This document shows positions 63,069 to 64,000 of a stretch of DNA of 64,000 bases, in pieces. This DNA comes from Bythopirellula sp041737835. Its GTDB lineage: Bacteria; Planctomycetota; Planctomycetia; Pirellulales; Lacipirellulaceae. Numbering within the stretch: the first letter of the stretch is position 1; the number at the start of each line of letters is the position of its first letter. The position numbers and the translations under genes are program-made. The stretch is from NCBI GenBank assembly GCA_041737835.1, contig JBGSQY010000022.1; one strand, written 5' to 3'. A model generated the notes under the pieces. It saw only the letters and a program-made list of their open reading frames with translations. It ran no database searches and was not told where the DNA came from.

Positions 63069-64000
63069 ATGAAGTTCCGTAATCGCACCTTTTCTTTTGT
63101 CAGCGGACTCGCGCTCGGTGGAGTGCTGTTCGCTCCGCTGACGAGCGTCCATGCCCAAGCCCCTGCGGCGCCACCTGCCGATCCCATCGCGGGCGCGGCT
63201 GATCCCGCCGCACCGACGACCGCCACGCAAGCGCCGGTCGACGTGCAAGGCAACATCCAAAAAATGAAGGAAGCGCTCATCGGCAATGCCGTTTCGCTTT
63301 CTAATCTCGACTACGCCGAAATCGACAAAGCCATTCAGCGCTTTGGCAACAACGACGGCGAAGGCGCGCTCGAGATTCTCAAGGAAGCCAAGAAAAAGTA
63401 TCCCAAGCTGCCACCCGTTTACGTCATGCTCGCCAAGTTGCAAGTCATGGCCCAGAACACTCAAGGCGCGTTCAACTTGCTTGAACTGCAAGTTGCCGAA
63501 GAGCCCAACGATCCCGAAGCCTATCTGTTGCTCGCCGATCAAGCTTTCGCCGGCAATCGCACCGCCGAAGCCGAAGCCTTGTTCGAGAAAGCACAACCGC
63601 TTGTCGAAGCTTTCAAAGACAACGACAAGCGCAAGCGTGACATGGAAATTCGCGTCCTCGCCGGTAAAGCCGCCGTGCAAGAACGTCGCGGCAAGTGGGA
63701 GAACGCCATCGAGTTGCTCAAACAATGGGTCGCCACCGATCCCGACAACGCCATGTCGCACGCTCGTTTGGGTGTGACTTTGTTCCGTCTCGATAAGGCC
63801 AAGGAAGCCTTCGACGAATTCAGCAAAGCTCGCACGATTAACCCCGAGATGCCGCATCCCTATGCGTCGCTCGGCCAATTGTTCACGCAGAACAACGATC
63901 TCGACAACGCCCGCAAGTCGTTCGAACGGGCGTACAAAGAAGATGGCAAGGACCCCAACACGGTCCGCAGCTATGCCGAATGGTTGTTGCAACAAAACGA
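63069..64000 (+). CDS. Secreted TPR-repeat protein, C-terminus beyond window
   Basis: ATG 63069 opens a frame still open at base 64000 (310 codons seen). Signal peptide MKFRNRTFSFVSGLALGGVL to about residue 30 (SVHAQ), then an alanine/proline-rich linker. From about residue 75 TPR-like helix pairs appear: EGALEILKEAKKKYPKLPPV, AYLLLADQAFAGNRTAEAEA, KWENAIELLKQWVATDP, MSHARLGVTLFRLDKAKEAF and HPYASLGQLFTQNNDLDNAR. Such proteins assemble complexes in the envelope. It is the second TPR protein within 7 kb but not a close copy of the first. Confidence 0.88.
   Translation, partial: MKFRNRTFSFVSGLALGGVLFAPLTSVHAQAPAAPPADPIAGAADPAAPTTATQAPVDVQGNIQKMKEALIGNAVSLSNLDYAEIDKAIQRFGNNDGEGALEILKEAKKKYPKLPPVYVMLAKLQVMAQNTQGAFNLLELQVAEEPNDPEAYLLLADQAFAGNRTAEAEALFEKAQPLVEAFKDNDKRKRDMEIRVLAGKAAVQERRGKWENAIELLKQWVATDPDNAMSHARLGVTLFRLDKAKEAFDEFSKARTINPEMPHPYASLGQLFTQNNDLDNARKSFERAYKEDGKDPNTVRSYAEWLLQQN

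Noticed and set aside
1..64000. CRISPR array, tRNA, rRNA or prophage
   Set aside because: By eye I found no regularly spaced repeats, no cloverleaf-like sequence, no rRNA stretch and no phage structural genes. A tRNA scan could still find something I missed.

Overview
The window reads as a chromosomal segment of a planctomycete, probably of the Pirellulales type. This is inferred from gene content, not from a marker gene. The clues are two secreted proteins with C-terminal VPEPST sorting signals (PEP-CTERM), a dockerin-like repeat, a DUF1559 protein, a DUF6807 (PmoA-like) protein, a CotH-kinase protein, a glutaminyl-tRNA synthetase, and many short strand-switching operons. I see no rRNA, tRNA, CRISPR array, prophage or complete insertion sequence.

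Layout, 1-25 kb. A truncated histidine kinase lies at the left edge, followed by rpsO-pnp (minus strand) with a clear terminator. Next come a toxin-antitoxin pair whose toxin is frameshifted, a PEP-CTERM protein, a fatty-acid desaturase and ComEC. An S9 peptidase, a CotH-like protein and a KtrB/KtrA potassium uptake pair follow on the plus strand. A compact minus-strand operon at 15.3-19.3 kb encodes an N-formylglutamate amidohydrolase-like protein, a DUF1704 (QEGLA/MATCAP-type) metallopeptidase, a glutathione-synthase-like ATP-grasp ligase and a small monooxygenase-fold protein. I regard it as the best candidate for an undescribed peptide-modifying system. Beyond it are a DUF6807 protein, a HEAT-repeat protein, a cyclophilin-dockerin-PEP-CTERM fusion, xylose isomerase and a C45-type Ntn hydrolase.

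Layout, 25-45 kb. After a glycosyltransferase comes a four-gene persulfide/iron operon (ArsR, membrane rhodanese, CoA-disulfide-reductase/rhodanese fusion, ferritin-like protein) with a perfect palindromic operator in front and a strong terminator behind. Then come a PfkB sugar kinase, a DUF1559 protein with an internal prepilin-like helix, a REP-associated tyrosine transposase (RAYT) flanked by REP palindromes, a purine permease, glnS, an orphan HAMP membrane protein with a GAF-receiver protein, proB, an M48 peptidase with an N-terminal zinc ribbon, and a Deg/HtrA-like protease carrying a second, catalytically dead protease domain. lexA follows.

Layout, 45-64 kb. Here are an NtrC-type regulator with its sensor kinase, an LptF/G permease, a PP2C phosphatase, a PEGA lipoprotein, a VapC module, the mlaE-mlaF-mlaD lipid-transport operon, TPR proteins, a second VapC module, an operon of an ABC-2 permease with two DUF21/CBS proteins, and a TPR protein that runs off the right edge. 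Mla and LptF/G together point to a diderm outer membrane. Three toxin-antitoxin modules, a RAYT with REPs and a second short palindromic repeat family are the main signs of genome plasticity.
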